A stretch of DNA of 64,000 nt from G963669295 sp963669295 (GTDB lineage Bacteria; Bacteroidota; Bacteroidia; Flavobacteriales_D; CALLUQ01), in NCBI GenBank assembly GCA_963669295.1, contig OY769938.1, positions 3,782,001-3,846,000 of the forward strand. The letters are read 5' to 3'. Each line of letters starts with the position of its first letter. Position 1 is the first letter of the stretch. Below are positions 1 through 8,397 of the stretch, piece by piece. The notes below the pieces were generated by a model, which was given only the letters and a program-made list of their open reading frames with translations, was not told where the DNA came from and did not search any database. A program made the translations under genes and the position numbers.

Positions 1-369
1 TTGGTAGGCTTTATTTTAACACGGAAAAAAGCGCGGAAGGCGGGGTTGAAAATGTGGGATAAAACAGCACAACGCTTACTCATTAACTTATTCATCCCAC
101 TGGCTACTGGTGGGATTTTTTGTTTGATCTTATTGAAGCATGGAGGCATTGCTTTTGTGGCACCAGCTACTCTGGTATTTTATGGATTGGCTTTGCTCAA
201 TGCAAGCAAGTATACATTTAACGACATTCGTTACCTGGGCATTTCTGAGATTGTTTTAGGACTTATCTCCCTTTATTTCGTGGACTATGGGTTGTTATTT
301 TGGGCCATGGGATTTGGGGTGTTGCACATTGTTTATGGCACCATGATGTACTTTAAATATGAGCGATGA
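1..369 (+). CDS. membrane protein, C-terminal part (gene cut by window edge)
   Basis: The reading frame is open from base 1, so the start probably lies outside the window; the first in-frame ATG is at base 52. The visible 122 residues hold a basic stretch (RKKARKAG) followed by about four hydrophobic segments, with an LIPLATGG motif at the start of the first. I recognise this as the C-terminal half of a roughly 200-residue integral membrane protein often found in Bacteroidota directly before a small winged-helix regulator, which is the arrangement here. Its stop overlaps the regulator start by 4 bases (ATGA), so the two are translationally coupled. Its function is unknown; a role as the sensor or partner of the regulator is inference only. 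Confidence 0.6.
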   Translation: MVGFILTRKKARKAGLKMWDKTAQRLLINLFIPLATGGIFCLILLKHGGIAFVAPATLVFYGLALLNASKYTFNDIRYLGISEIVLGLISLYFVDYGLLFWAMGFGVLHIVYGTMMYFKYER

Positions 370-659
370 ATATTCATCAACTAAATAAAGTTTTTGAGAG
401 TAGGGTAAGGCTGGGGGTCATGTCTATTCTGATGGTCGACGACTGGGTGGATTATTCTACCTTAAAAGAACGGCTCGAGCTGACCGATGGTAATCTTGCC
501 AGCCATATTGCTGCGTTGGAAAAAAATGAATACATAGAAATTCGAAAACAATTTGTGGGGAAGAAACCCAATACCTCTTATGCCGCTACAAAAAAGGGCA
601 AGAAAGCGTTTAGCGATCATCTGGATGCGCTTGAGAAGTTGCTGAGAGGAAGAGGATAA
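366..659 (+). CDS. small winged-helix transcriptional regulator
   Basis: This 97-residue protein consists almost entirely of one winged helix-turn-helix DNA-binding domain of the HTH_34 / MarR-ArsR-like kind. Residues around 15-45 give the first helices (VRLGVMSILMVDDWVDYSTLK), residues 41-55 form the recognition helix (DGNLASHIAALEKN), and the wing is basic (RKQFVGKKPNTSYAAT). A C-terminal helix (SDHLDALEKLL) probably dimerises. No ligand-binding domain is present. It overlaps the upstream membrane protein by 4 bases and precedes a set of membrane-protein genes on the same strand. It probably controls this local group, but no operator is evident. Confidence 0.85.
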   Translation: MNIHQLNKVFESRVRLGVMSILMVDDWVDYSTLKERLELTDGNLASHIAALEKNEYIEIRKQFVGKKPNTSYAATKKGKKAFSDHLDALEKLLRGRG

Positions 660-714
660 AATTTTTTTACATAATCACTTTGTAACTCAAAGTACTTTTA
701 AATATAACTAAGTC

Positions 715-852
715 ATGAATGATAAATGGGAAAACATTTGGTTGAAAGCAGTAGGGGGGTGGATGATCGTAACAATGGTGTTATTTACAGCGATCTACGT
801 GTATGGTATAGGAGCGATAGTATCCATGTTTTGGCTGTTTTTTGGAGGATAA
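715..852 (+). CDS. 45-residue single-span membrane peptide
   Basis: This short open frame begins with ATG at 715 and ends with TAA at 850-852, only 3 bases before the next gene. The peptide has a charged N-terminus (MNDKWENIWLK) followed by one long hydrophobic segment (about residues 12-43) with the end WLFFGG. The tight spacing to the next gene, the membrane-type composition and the position within a membrane-protein operon support a real gene, though it is shorter than most gene finders report. I do not recognise a family. Its role is unknown; a small subunit or modulator of the adjacent membrane proteins would be an inference. Confidence 0.55.
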   Translation: MNDKWENIWLKAVGGWMIVTMVLFTAIYVYGIGAIVSMFWLFFGG

Positions 853-855
853 ACG

Positions 856-1371
856 ATGGAAGCAACACAACGATTACAACGGAAAATTAGGACGTGGATT
901 ACTTTGTTCATGATCCTCTTATTGCTAAGCGGCATTACAGCATTTCCGCTCGAGTGGGAGTTGGAACTACTGCGTACCTGGGCCGATTCGTGGAGCGATG
1001 GTTGGATGAAAACCTGGATTGTTATGGTACATACTGCCATTGCGGAGGTATCAGAGCAATACCCATTTATGGCTTATGGTACCGATTGGTTGGCCTTTGC
1101 CCATATTGTTATTGCTACAGCCTTTATAGGCCCATGGCGCGATCCTGTGCGTAACATTTGGGTCATTCAATTTGGTATGATCGCCTGTATCATGGTATTT
1201 CCTTTAGCACTTATTGCTGGCCCAATACGTGGCATTCCCTTTTTATGGCAGCTCATCGATTGTTCGTTTGGCGTATTCGGATTCATCCCACTTTGGGTGA
1301 CTTACAAGGACATCAAAAAACTAGCAACATTAACCAAAACACATAATACCAATAAAACACAATTCGTATGA
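856..1371 (+). CDS. four-span hypothetical membrane protein
   Basis: This 171-residue protein has about four predicted membrane segments: residues 15-32, a second around 85-102, a third around 107-127 and a fourth around 135-155. Between segments 1 and 2 there is a polar, Trp-rich stretch (WADSWSDGWMKTW). The C-terminus is basic and Asn/Thr-rich, so probably cytoplasmic. It starts 3 bases after the 45-residue gene and overlaps the following DUF4173 gene by 4 bases (ATGA), so it belongs to the same transcript. I do not recognise a characterised family. Confidence 0.75.
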   Translation: MEATQRLQRKIRTWITLFMILLLLSGITAFPLEWELELLRTWADSWSDGWMKTWIVMVHTAIAEVSEQYPFMAYGTDWLAFAHIVIATAFIGPWRDPVRNIWVIQFGMIACIMVFPLALIAGPIRGIPFLWQLIDCSFGVFGFIPLWVTYKDIKKLATLTKTHNTNKTQFV

Positions 1372-2915
1372 AAAAGAACGATTGGATCTTAGTAATAGGA
1401 GTAGCCTTATACTCTTTCCTTTTTTATCAGCAGTCGGCAGGCATTAATTTCTTGCTGTTCAATCTGGCAGCTATACTTTTATTGTACCTCAAACAGCCTG
1501 AACGACTCAAGTCAAAAACCTGGGTAGCTGCAGCAGTGGGAAGCACATTCACTGCAGCATGCATTGTATGGTATGGTAACAACCTTACCTTTATCGCCAA
1601 TTTATTATCGCTGGCACTGCTTTCGTGCGTAAGTACCACCCCGCGTTCGTCGGTATTTGTGGGCATACTCTTTTCCCTTTTTTCTCTTCTTTCTTCCTTC
1701 ATATTTATGATTTTAGATATGGTGGAGCGCACCAGCAAACGACCGCAGCAGGAGGGAGAGGCACCAGCCATGCAAAAAGGAAAGTCGTTTGGAAAAACGT
1801 TGCTGTTGATTCTTATTCCCTTGCTAGTAGTTACCTTATTTTTCTTGCTTTACAAAGCATCCAATCCTGTGTTTGATGAGCTTACGAAAGAAATTAACCT
1901 GGATTTTATTACCGTAGGTTGGGTGTTCTTCACTTTCACTGGCTTGCTGGTGATGTATGGATTCTTGTACCACCGTAACATCCCTTACTTCTCAGAAAAG
2001 GACACAAACGCTTCTAACAACCTTCGACTCAAGGAACCTACCCTGATGGATAAATGGATGAGTATGGCCAACGAAAACAAGTCGGGAATCATCTTATTCT
2101 CCTTATTGAATTTACTCATTCTTGGATTGAATGTGGTGGATGTTAACTACCTGTTTTTGGGGGCAGGTTTGCCCGAAGGAATGACCTATGCTGATTTGGT
2201 GCATCAGGGAGTGGGAGCACTCATTTTTTCTATCATTATTGCTATTGGGGTAATTCTCTATTATTTCAGGGGAAGGGTGAATTTTTACCCTAAAAACAAG
2301 GCCCTTAAAGTATTGGCTTACATCTGGATTTTACAAAATGTGTTTTTGGTAGTGGCCACTGCTTATCGCAATCAATTGTACATCGATGAGTTCAGCTTAA
2401 CCCATAAACGCATTGGGGTGTATGTATACTTATCACTCACCTTAATTGGATTGGCCATTACATTGATAAAGATTGCTAAACTAAAAACCAACTGGTTCCT
2501 TATCCGCACTGCTGGTTGGAGTTTTTATGCGGTGTTGGTATTGAGCTGTGCCATGAATTGGAACATGTTGATTACCAATTTCAACATTCAACAAGCAGTG
2601 GCTAAAAATAAAGTGTTGGATACTGATTATTTGATGGAGTTGAACGATACTAACCTGCCCAACCTAGTGCGTTTGTATGAGCAAAACCAATTGACTCAAG
2701 ACACCTATAGCTATTATGGTTCGCGTTACAACCTCGAATACCGATTGGCTCGATTCATTAATGAGTGGGAAGCCAGTGGTTGGAAATCGTGGTGTTACGA
2801 CAAGCAACGGGTGTATGATGAGTTGATGGAGATGAAGATCAGGGGAGGGCTAAGCGACTTCGACCTTTCAAAAGAATATTACAACGACTTTTTCAGCGAA
2901 CTCTCATACCGTTAA
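1368..2915 (+). CDS. DUF4173-family multi-span membrane protein
   Basis: This 515-residue protein has roughly ten to twelve membrane segments and a C-terminal soluble tail of about 100 residues. The middle contains NPVFDELTKEINLDFITVGW, which resembles the conserved core of DUF4173 proteins. A Pro/Gln/Glu-rich loop (around residues 118-140) separates the N-terminal and C-terminal membrane halves. DUF4173 proteins have no established biochemical function and are often linked to small winged-helix regulators, as here. It overlaps the preceding gene by 4 bases and lies 2 bases from the next, indicating one operon. Confidence 0.72.
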   Translation: MKKNDWILVIGVALYSFLFYQQSAGINFLLFNLAAILLLYLKQPERLKSKTWVAAAVGSTFTAACIVWYGNNLTFIANLLSLALLSCVSTTPRSSVFVGILFSLFSLLSSFIFMILDMVERTSKRPQQEGEAPAMQKGKSFGKTLLLILIPLLVVTLFFLLYKASNPVFDELTKEINLDFITVGWVFFTFTGLLVMYGFLYHRNIPYFSEKDTNASNNLRLKEPTLMDKWMSMANENKSGIILFSLLNLLILGLNVVDVNYLFLGAGLPEGMTYADLVHQGVGALIFSIIIAIGVILYYFRGRVNFYPKNKALKVLAYIWILQNVFLVVATAYRNQLYIDEFSLTHKRIGVYVYLSLTLIGLAITLIKIAKLKTNWFLIRTAGWSFYAVLVLSCAMNWNMLITNFNIQQAVAKNKVLDTDYLMELNDTNLPNLVRLYEQNQLTQDTYSYYGSRYNLEYRLARFINEWEASGWKSWCYDKQRVYDELMEMKIRGGLSDFDLSKEYYNDFFSELSYR

Positions 2916-2917
2916 TC

Positions 2918-3850
2918 ATGCGCAAGCTTCATAAAATTATTGTTGCCCTTATTTTTATCACAGCCTTGCTGTTTAAGTATTATCCAGAGAATTACTTGCT
3001 CATGTTGGTGAAGTCATTTGCCTTTCAAATCATGTGTGCTTTTGGATTGCTTACAATGTGGTATGCTTTAAAGCGTAAGTGGGTAGCTTCGGTAATAGGC
3101 ATTGTCAGTGTATTGATCATCAACACCATGATGCCCCCCGTGTTAACGCTTAACGAAGGAGATATTACCGGATACGAGGGCATAAAAGTGGCGCATTTCA
3201 ATGTGTTGAAATACAACAGGGATCACGCTTCTACTGTTGAGAAAGCCCTGGAATGTGATGCGGATTTACTCTCTTTTCAAGAGGTAGACCCGCTGTGGGC
3301 CGAAACGCTTACTACTTCACTACAGCACCAATATCCTTACTTCAAGGTGGTAAGTCAAACCAATTGTTACGGGTTGGCAGTGTTTTCTAAACACCCATTC
3401 CATGAAGTGGAAGCATTTTATGCTGGTGAAGTCCCCAACATAGGTGGCAGCATTGAAGTGCATGGTGTGCGGTTTAACTTTATTTCAAGCCATACTCGCT
3501 CACCTGGGTCAGTAGAGCGCTACCGGCAACGCAATCATCACATTGCAGCGTTGGCGAACTACTTACAAGAAAGAGAGGGGCCGAAGTTGGCCATAGGCGA
3601 TTACAATTCAGTGCCCTGGGATCGACACATCATTAAATTCAAGGGCGATACCAACATGTACGACAGTCGTAAATCGTTAGCAGCTACCTACCCATCGTTC
3701 ATGAAGATAGCTCAAATTCCCATCGATTACATTTTTCATTCTTCGGAGTTCGAGTGTCTTGGCTTCCAAACCATTAAAGGCACCTCTTCTGATCATTTAG
3801 GCATTATGGGCGTTTACCAATTCAAGCAATTAAATCCACATAACTCTTAA
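2918..3850 (+). CDS. endonuclease/exonuclease/phosphatase-fold membrane protein
   Basis: The N-terminal ~75 residues carry two to three membrane segments. The rest is an exonuclease III-like (EEP) hydrolase domain, which probably faces the periplasm. The expected metal and catalytic motifs are visible in order: HFNVLKYN near residue 92, FQEVD with the metal-binding Glu near 120, SSHTRSPGS with a catalytic His near 190, GDYNSVPW near 227, IDYIFHS near 270, and the final catalytic SSDH near 289. Members of this superfamily cleave phosphodiesters or phosphomonoesters of nucleic acids, lipids or inositides. The membrane anchor makes a periplasmic phosphoesterase more likely than DNA repair. The substrate is not predictable. 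It lies 2 bases after the DUF4173 gene. Confidence 0.82.
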   Translation: MRKLHKIIVALIFITALLFKYYPENYLLMLVKSFAFQIMCAFGLLTMWYALKRKWVASVIGIVSVLIINTMMPPVLTLNEGDITGYEGIKVAHFNVLKYNRDHASTVEKALECDADLLSFQEVDPLWAETLTTSLQHQYPYFKVVSQTNCYGLAVFSKHPFHEVEAFYAGEVPNIGGSIEVHGVRFNFISSHTRSPGSVERYRQRNHHIAALANYLQEREGPKLAIGDYNSVPWDRHIIKFKGDTNMYDSRKSLAATYPSFMKIAQIPIDYIFHSSEFECLGFQTIKGTSSDHLGIMGVYQFKQLNPHNS

Positions 3851-3861
3851 AACTAAATATT

Positions 3862-4251
3862 ATGAATGCTTTTGAAACAACCACTAAAAACAAACCAGCA
3901 TTAATAGGACTGGGACTGATGTTAATCCCCTTATTTTTTTGGGTAGCTGCATTGCTCGATATCTTTTTTGGAATGACCTTGTTTTCTGATGTGTTTGGGC
4001 GCTTTGATCAAGCCTCTTCCTTGTTTACTATTGCCCTCATTTTTGTGCTTCCTATGATTGCTCTTCTCATCAACCTGGCACACATTTTTAACTTCAATAT
4101 TAAGAAAGAAGGCCAGGAGATTACAGGAACTTTAAGGCTTCGTTTAGCCACGGTAAACATGGGGATCATTATGATGGCTGCCTTTCATTTAGGCATTGTG
4201 GCTCTCTATGCTTTTGTAGAAAACTTTGCAGTGGTACCTACCCACTTTTAA
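3862..4251 (+). CDS. three-span hypothetical membrane protein
   Basis: This 129-residue protein has three hydrophobic segments (about residues 14-37, 52-75 and 95-120). The loop between the second and third segments is predicted to be cytoplasmic (NIKKEGQEITGTLRLR). It follows the phosphoesterase gene by 11 bases and precedes another membrane protein by 9 bases, so it is probably co-transcribed. No family is recognised and no catalytic motif is visible. Confidence 0.7.
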   Translation: MNAFETTTKNKPALIGLGLMLIPLFFWVAALLDIFFGMTLFSDVFGRFDQASSLFTIALIFVLPMIALLINLAHIFNFNIKKEGQEITGTLRLRLATVNMGIIMMAAFHLGIVALYAFVENFAVVPTHF

Positions 4252-4260
4252 ACCATATTC

Positions 4261-4980
4261 ATGAATCGGTCTACTTTAAAAAAACTCATCTGGTTAGCTA
4301 TTTTTAGCGTGGCAATGGCCTTTTTAGAAACGGCTGTGGTAGTGTATTTGCGCAAGCTATACTACCCCGAAGGATTTGCTTTTCCGTTGGTGCCTATAGG
4401 AAAGGACATTGCCACCGTTGAGTTTTTTCGCGAAGTGGCTACCATCATTATGTTGCTGGGAGCGGGAATAATTGCTGGCAAACGGTTGGCTGAGCGGTTT
4501 GCCTATTTCATTTTCTGCTTTGGCATTTGGGACATCTTTTACTATGTGTTCCTGAAAGTACTATTGGGCTGGCCCGAATCGTGGTTTACCTGGGACATAT
4601 TGTTCCTGGTACCCGTGCCTTGGGTAGGCCCTGTAATTGCCCCTGTAATTGTAGCTGTTGGCCTGGTGTTGTTGGCGGTGCTTATCGTTCGCATCCATCA
4701 TAAAGGAGAACAGGTTTTGGTTAATCGATCGGAATGGCTGTGGCTCATTGCAGGGGCAATCATCATTATCTTGTCATTTATGTGGGATTACTGCAACTAT
4801 GTGTTACAGGATCATTCGTTGACCGAATTGTTTACACTGGGAAGCGAACGTGAGCTGTTTGCAGCTGCCGATGCTTATGTGCCTACCCGTTTTAACTGGT
4901 GGATCTTTTGGGCAGGAGAATTGGTATGCACCGTGGGCATTCTATCTATGATAAAGAGAACTCACATCTTAAAATCTTGA
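4261..4980 (+). CDS. seven-span hypothetical membrane protein
   Basis: This 239-residue integral membrane protein has about seven hydrophobic segments spread over the whole length. Conserved-looking features include a Glu in the first span (AMAFLETAVVVYLRKLYYP), the motif FGIWDIFYY around residue 87 and FMWDYCNYVL around residue 176. The acidic and aromatic residues inside the membrane segments suggest a binding site rather than a simple anchor, but I do not recognise a characterised family. It sits 2 bases upstream of the di-iron ferritin-like gene, so the two may act together. Confidence 0.7.
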   Translation: MNRSTLKKLIWLAIFSVAMAFLETAVVVYLRKLYYPEGFAFPLVPIGKDIATVEFFREVATIIMLLGAGIIAGKRLAERFAYFIFCFGIWDIFYYVFLKVLLGWPESWFTWDILFLVPVPWVGPVIAPVIVAVGLVLLAVLIVRIHHKGEQVLVNRSEWLWLIAGAIIIILSFMWDYCNYVLQDHSLTELFTLGSERELFAAADAYVPTRFNWWIFWAGELVCTVGILSMIKRTHILKS

Positions 4981-4982
4981 TC

Positions 4983-5735
4983 ATGCTGAACTTTGAAATT
5001 TGGGAAGCCTATTACCAATACAACAAAACCCATTTACTTCCTATTCATTGGGAAAGCGGTTACCAGCTCACACCCGAAGAAAGGGCACTTGTTACCACTT
5101 CATTGCAGCAATTTCAACGTGGAGAAAGCTCGGAGGCAAAAAACCTGGTGCGCAATGCGCAACTCTTTTTGAAAGACAAAGAGGATCAGAGTTATTATCG
5201 TGCCTTATTACTATTTATTAGCGAAGAGCACCGCCATGCACGCGACTTGAAACGATTTATGCAACAACAGCAAATACCACCCATTGGCAGGCATTGGGTA
5301 GATGGCGTTTTTCGGTGGATGCGCAGGCGGGTAAAGCTAGAGGGATCGGTGGTTATTTTGCTGACCGCTGAAATTATTGCTGCGGTATATTACCATGCTT
5401 TGCGCGATGCTACAAAGGCCCCTGTATTGCAACAACTATGTCGCCAGATATTGCGCGATGAAGATCAACACATTGCTTTTCAAGCAGCTTTGCTCAAGTA
5501 CTTTTACCAACAACGATCGTGGTGGAGTAATCAGTGGGTTGCGGCAGTTTGGCGCATGTTACTTGTTGGTACCATAGTAGTGGTTTGGAACGATCATCGC
5601 AAGGTGCTTAAAGCTGGTGGGTTTCGTTTTGCCTCTTTTTGGAGAAGTACCTGGAAGCAGTATCGAAAAGCCAGGGCTTTGATGAAAGAGAAAGTGGTCA
5701 TTCCTGAAGTAGCAGTATCGGGAAGTTGGGGGTAA
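4983..5735 (+). CDS. ferritin-like di-iron protein
   Basis: This 250-residue, mostly helical protein carries the paired carboxylate/His motifs of ferritin-like di-iron proteins: EEHRH at residues 81-85, an isolated Glu at 130 in a hydrophobic helix (LLTAE), and DEDQH at 159-163. Together these could supply the four carboxylates and two histidines of a di-iron centre. The C-terminal part (190-235) is hydrophobic then strongly basic, which suggests membrane association. I chose ATG 4983 because it lies 2 bases after the previous stop; an upstream in-frame ATG at 4899 would place 28 residues inside the preceding gene. The family includes oxygenases and N-oxygenases; the substrate is unknown. Confidence 0.7.
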   Translation: MLNFEIWEAYYQYNKTHLLPIHWESGYQLTPEERALVTTSLQQFQRGESSEAKNLVRNAQLFLKDKEDQSYYRALLLFISEEHRHARDLKRFMQQQQIPPIGRHWVDGVFRWMRRRVKLEGSVVILLTAEIIAAVYYHALRDATKAPVLQQLCRQILRDEDQHIAFQAALLKYFYQQRSWWSNQWVAAVWRMLLVGTIVVVWNDHRKVLKAGGFRFASFWRSTWKQYRKARALMKEKVVIPEVAVSGSWG

Positions 5736-5794
5736 AATCAGCCAATAATTCGCACAACCGCACCTGTTATAGTATATTCGCATTTTAAGCGAAC

Positions 5795-6871
5795 ATGTTG
5801 AAACAGTATTCCATTTTCTTTTTTCTTGCTGTGCTGGCATTGATCTCGTGCAATGGCGAAAGCACAGATACAGTTGATCCTGACCCAATAACCATGACTT
5901 GTGCCATTACTGCACCCAGTAATGGAGCGGGATTTGTAATAGGAGAGAACGTAGTGTTTTCGGTAGTTGCTACCGATGCTGATAGCAGCTTGAAGTCGAT
6001 TGAATTATTCATCGATGGCAAGTCGATGCACACTACTGCCGACCTACAATTTGATTTTGACTGGAGCACGGTAGAAGCGCTTGGTGGTACGCATACCATC
6101 AGTGCAGTAGCGGAAGACAATAAGGGAAGAAAAATATCGAGTGGGGTATCTATTCGGGTAGTTTCGGACCAGGCTCCCATTAAGTACACTAAAAACGTTG
6201 TAAACACTTATCCGCACAACCCGGCAGCATTTACACAAGGACTGGTTTACGAAGATGGAGTGTTATTTGAAGGAACAGGATTAAATGGGCAATCGGCTCT
6301 TCGCAAGGTAGAGCTGGCTACAGGCAAGTCGTTGCAAGAAGTACCTTTGGCGCAAGAGTATTTTGGAGAAGGCATTACCATTTTTAACAACAAGATTTAC
6401 CAACTTACCTATACCACCAACATTGGCTTTATTTACGATAAGTCAACCTTTGAAAAAATTGGTGAGTTCAACTATTCAGGTGAAGGATGGGGACTTACTC
6501 ACGATAGCACCCACCTTATTATGAGCGATGGTTCATCTACCATTCGCTTCATCGATCCCGAAACATTCAACGAAGTGCGACGCATTGTGGCGTTCGATAA
6601 CTTTGGGCATGTTACCAAACTCAACGAGTTAGAATACATTAACGGTGAAATTTACGCCAACATTTGGGAGAAGGAAGAAATTGTGAAAATAGATCCTGCT
6701 ACGGGAAAAGTGTTGGGCGTTATTGATATGTCGAAAATGTTGGCTCCAAGCGATATTCACAGCCGATTGGATGTGCTCAATGGCATTGCTTACGACCGCG
6801 ATAAGAACCTGTTGCTGGTGACCGGGAAGAACTGGCCTAAATTGTTTGCCATTCAATTGCAACCACAATAA
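5795..6871 (+). CDS. glutaminyl-peptide cyclotransferase lipoprotein
   Basis: The enzyme is predicted to cyclise N-terminal Gln of peptides to pyroglutamate, releasing ammonia, on the periplasmic face. The first 19 residues are a lipoprotein signal with lipobox LISC (Cys19). Residues ~30-125 form an Ig-like bacterial domain. From ~130 on there is the five-bladed propeller of plant-type glutaminyl cyclases, with signature YPHNPAAFTQGLVYEDG, LFEGTGLNGQSALRK, YFGEGITIFNNKIYQLT, GEGWGLTHD, SDGSS, LNELEYINGEIYANIW and NGIAYD. Plant and bacterial relatives are usually a bare catalytic domain, so the Ig-like insert is an extra. N-terminal pyroglutamate is common on exported Bacteroidota proteins, which fits the many secreted proteins nearby. 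Confidence 0.9.
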   Translation: MLKQYSIFFFLAVLALISCNGESTDTVDPDPITMTCAITAPSNGAGFVIGENVVFSVVATDADSSLKSIELFIDGKSMHTTADLQFDFDWSTVEALGGTHTISAVAEDNKGRKISSGVSIRVVSDQAPIKYTKNVVNTYPHNPAAFTQGLVYEDGVLFEGTGLNGQSALRKVELATGKSLQEVPLAQEYFGEGITIFNNKIYQLTYTTNIGFIYDKSTFEKIGEFNYSGEGWGLTHDSTHLIMSDGSSTIRFIDPETFNEVRRIVAFDNFGHVTKLNELEYINGEIYANIWEKEEIVKIDPATGKVLGVIDMSKMLAPSDIHSRLDVLNGIAYDRDKNLLLVTGKNWPKLFAIQLQPQ

Positions 6872-6911
6872 AACAGGAATAATTTCCGTATCATTAAGAA
6901 ACCTGCATTTT

Positions 6912-7730
6912 ATGAAACCATTCCTATTACTCCTCAGTGCTGTGGCACTGATTAGCCTCGCTGGTAAAAATAAGCATGATGTTGTACGCAAAAAACAAGT
7001 AGGCCCTCCAGGAACCCTATTGCTCCATGGTAATCTTTATATGGATGAGACTGAGATTACCAATTTTTCGTGGTTGGAATACCTTTATTGGCTCAAGCGG
7101 GCACCTGGCGAAAATAGCATGAAAACTTACGAAAAGGCCCTTCCCGATACTTCGGTTTGGGGCGAAACAACAACATTGGAACAGCAATACCTGAGGCATC
7201 CAGTGTATCGAAATTACCCAGTGGTAGGGGTAAGCCAGCAGCAAGCCCAGGACTATTGTGCCTGGCGTACTGATCGAGTTAAAGAGCTTTTTGCTATTCA
7301 GGATAGCATTGGCAAAAAAAATCGAGGTGCCTACCGTAGGTTTGCCAACTTTACATATCGACTTCCTACCGAAAAAGAATGGGAAATGGCAGCCCTGGCT
7401 GGGTTAGATTCTACCCAATTTTCTTATGGTTTTGAGTCGTTAACCACAAAAAAGGGAGGGAACATTCTTAACACACACGACAAAGCAGGGCACGGTGATG
7501 CTGATGCTTCGGCAGACCGAACTTATGATACTTATTTTGGGAAGCCCAACAAGTATGGTTATTACAACATGATAGGCAATGTGGCCGAAATGGTGGAAGA
7601 AGAAGGCATTGCCAAGGGGGGAAGTTGGAGCCACCAGACCAACGAGAGTGAAGTAGTGCAACAAATTAATTATACAGCCCCAAAAAACTGGTTGGGCTTT
7701 CGTTGTATTTGTGAAATCATTGAAGAATAA
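6912..7730 (+). CDS. exported formylglycine-enzyme-fold (SUMF1-like) protein
   Basis: This 272-residue protein has a hydrophobic N-terminus (MKPFLLLLSAVALISLAG) and then a SUMF1 / formylglycine-generating enzyme fold. Family signatures are an acidic strand LYMDETEITN near residue 45, YPVVGVSQQQAQDYCAWR near 105, YRLPTEKEWEMAA near 150, YNMIGNVAEMV near 222, and the closing KGGSW with WLGFRC. The Cys pair used by true sulfatase-activating enzymes is not evident, so it may be a non-enzymatic relative such as GldJ/GldK-like gliding or T9SS lipoproteins, which share this fold. ATG 6912 was chosen because it starts the signal segment; an upstream ATG overlaps the cyclase gene. It lies 2 bases before the PaiB-like gene. 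Confidence 0.8.
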   Translation: MKPFLLLLSAVALISLAGKNKHDVVRKKQVGPPGTLLLHGNLYMDETEITNFSWLEYLYWLKRAPGENSMKTYEKALPDTSVWGETTTLEQQYLRHPVYRNYPVVGVSQQQAQDYCAWRTDRVKELFAIQDSIGKKNRGAYRRFANFTYRLPTEKEWEMAALAGLDSTQFSYGFESLTTKKGGNILNTHDKAGHGDADASADRTYDTYFGKPNKYGYYNMIGNVAEMVEEEGIAKGGSWSHQTNESEVVQQINYTAPKNWLGFRCICEIIEE

Positions 7731-7732
7731 AC

Positions 7733-8347
7733 ATGTACGTTCCAAAGCATTTTTCGGTTGATCATTTGCCTGCCATTCAACAATTCATGCGCGACCATGC
7801 TTTTGCTACCCTGGTGAATTGTGATGAAGGCGCACCAGTGGCTACCCACATCCCGTTAGAATTGCAGGTGAAGGATGATAGCAGCAGCACCTTAGTTGGT
7901 CATATTTCCAGGGCCAACCCGCAATGGAAAACCATTGCTACTAATAACAAGGCCATGGCCATCTTTACTGGCCCTCATGCTTATGTGTCATCGTCGTGGT
8001 ACAACCACGAAAATGTACCCACCTGGAATTACATTGCCATTCATGTATCGGGAAGTTTACGCATTATTGAAGGCGAAGAGTTGAAACAACGGATGGGTGA
8101 GCTGATGGCAAAATACGAGGCTGGTGTAGAAAACCCACAATCGTTTTACGACATGTCGGAAGAGAAGATCGCTCGTAAGCTGCGGGGCATTGTAGGATTA
8201 GAATTGCAGGTAGAAAAGGTGGAGGCCAACTACAAGCTGAGCCAGAACCGCAACGATGAAGATTATCAAAACATCATCAAGGAACTCGAGCAACTCAACG
8301 ATTACAATGCTGCCGAAATTGCCAAAGAAATGGCGAAGTTGCGTTAG
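7733..8347 (+). CDS. PaiB-family FMN-binding protein
   Basis: This 204-residue protein covers the whole PaiB fold, a split-barrel flavin-binding protein annotated as an FMN-binding negative regulator in Bacillus. The characteristic segments are present: FATLVN near residue 25, ATHIPLEL, GHISRANPQW near 58, GPHAYVSSSWY near 80, VPTWNY and the C-terminal YKLSQNR. In Bacillus subtilis PaiB acts with PaiA in sporulation and protease control. No paiA neighbour exists here, so flavin or heme redox functions are equally plausible. It starts 2 bases after the preceding gene. Confidence 0.88.
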   Translation: MYVPKHFSVDHLPAIQQFMRDHAFATLVNCDEGAPVATHIPLELQVKDDSSSTLVGHISRANPQWKTIATNNKAMAIFTGPHAYVSSSWYNHENVPTWNYIAIHVSGSLRIIEGEELKQRMGELMAKYEAGVENPQSFYDMSEEKIARKLRGIVGLELQVEKVEANYKLSQNRNDEDYQNIIKELEQLNDYNAAEIAKEMAKLR

Positions 8348-8397
8348 CATCGTACCAGCGGTTTTACATTTCCCTAAAAATGTACGACCTTTAAAAC

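Noticed and set aside
4899..4982. Upstream in-frame start for the ferritin-like protein
   Set aside because: It would add 28 residues encoded inside the preceding gene and without similarity to the helical fold; ATG 4983 is 2 bases after that gene's stop.
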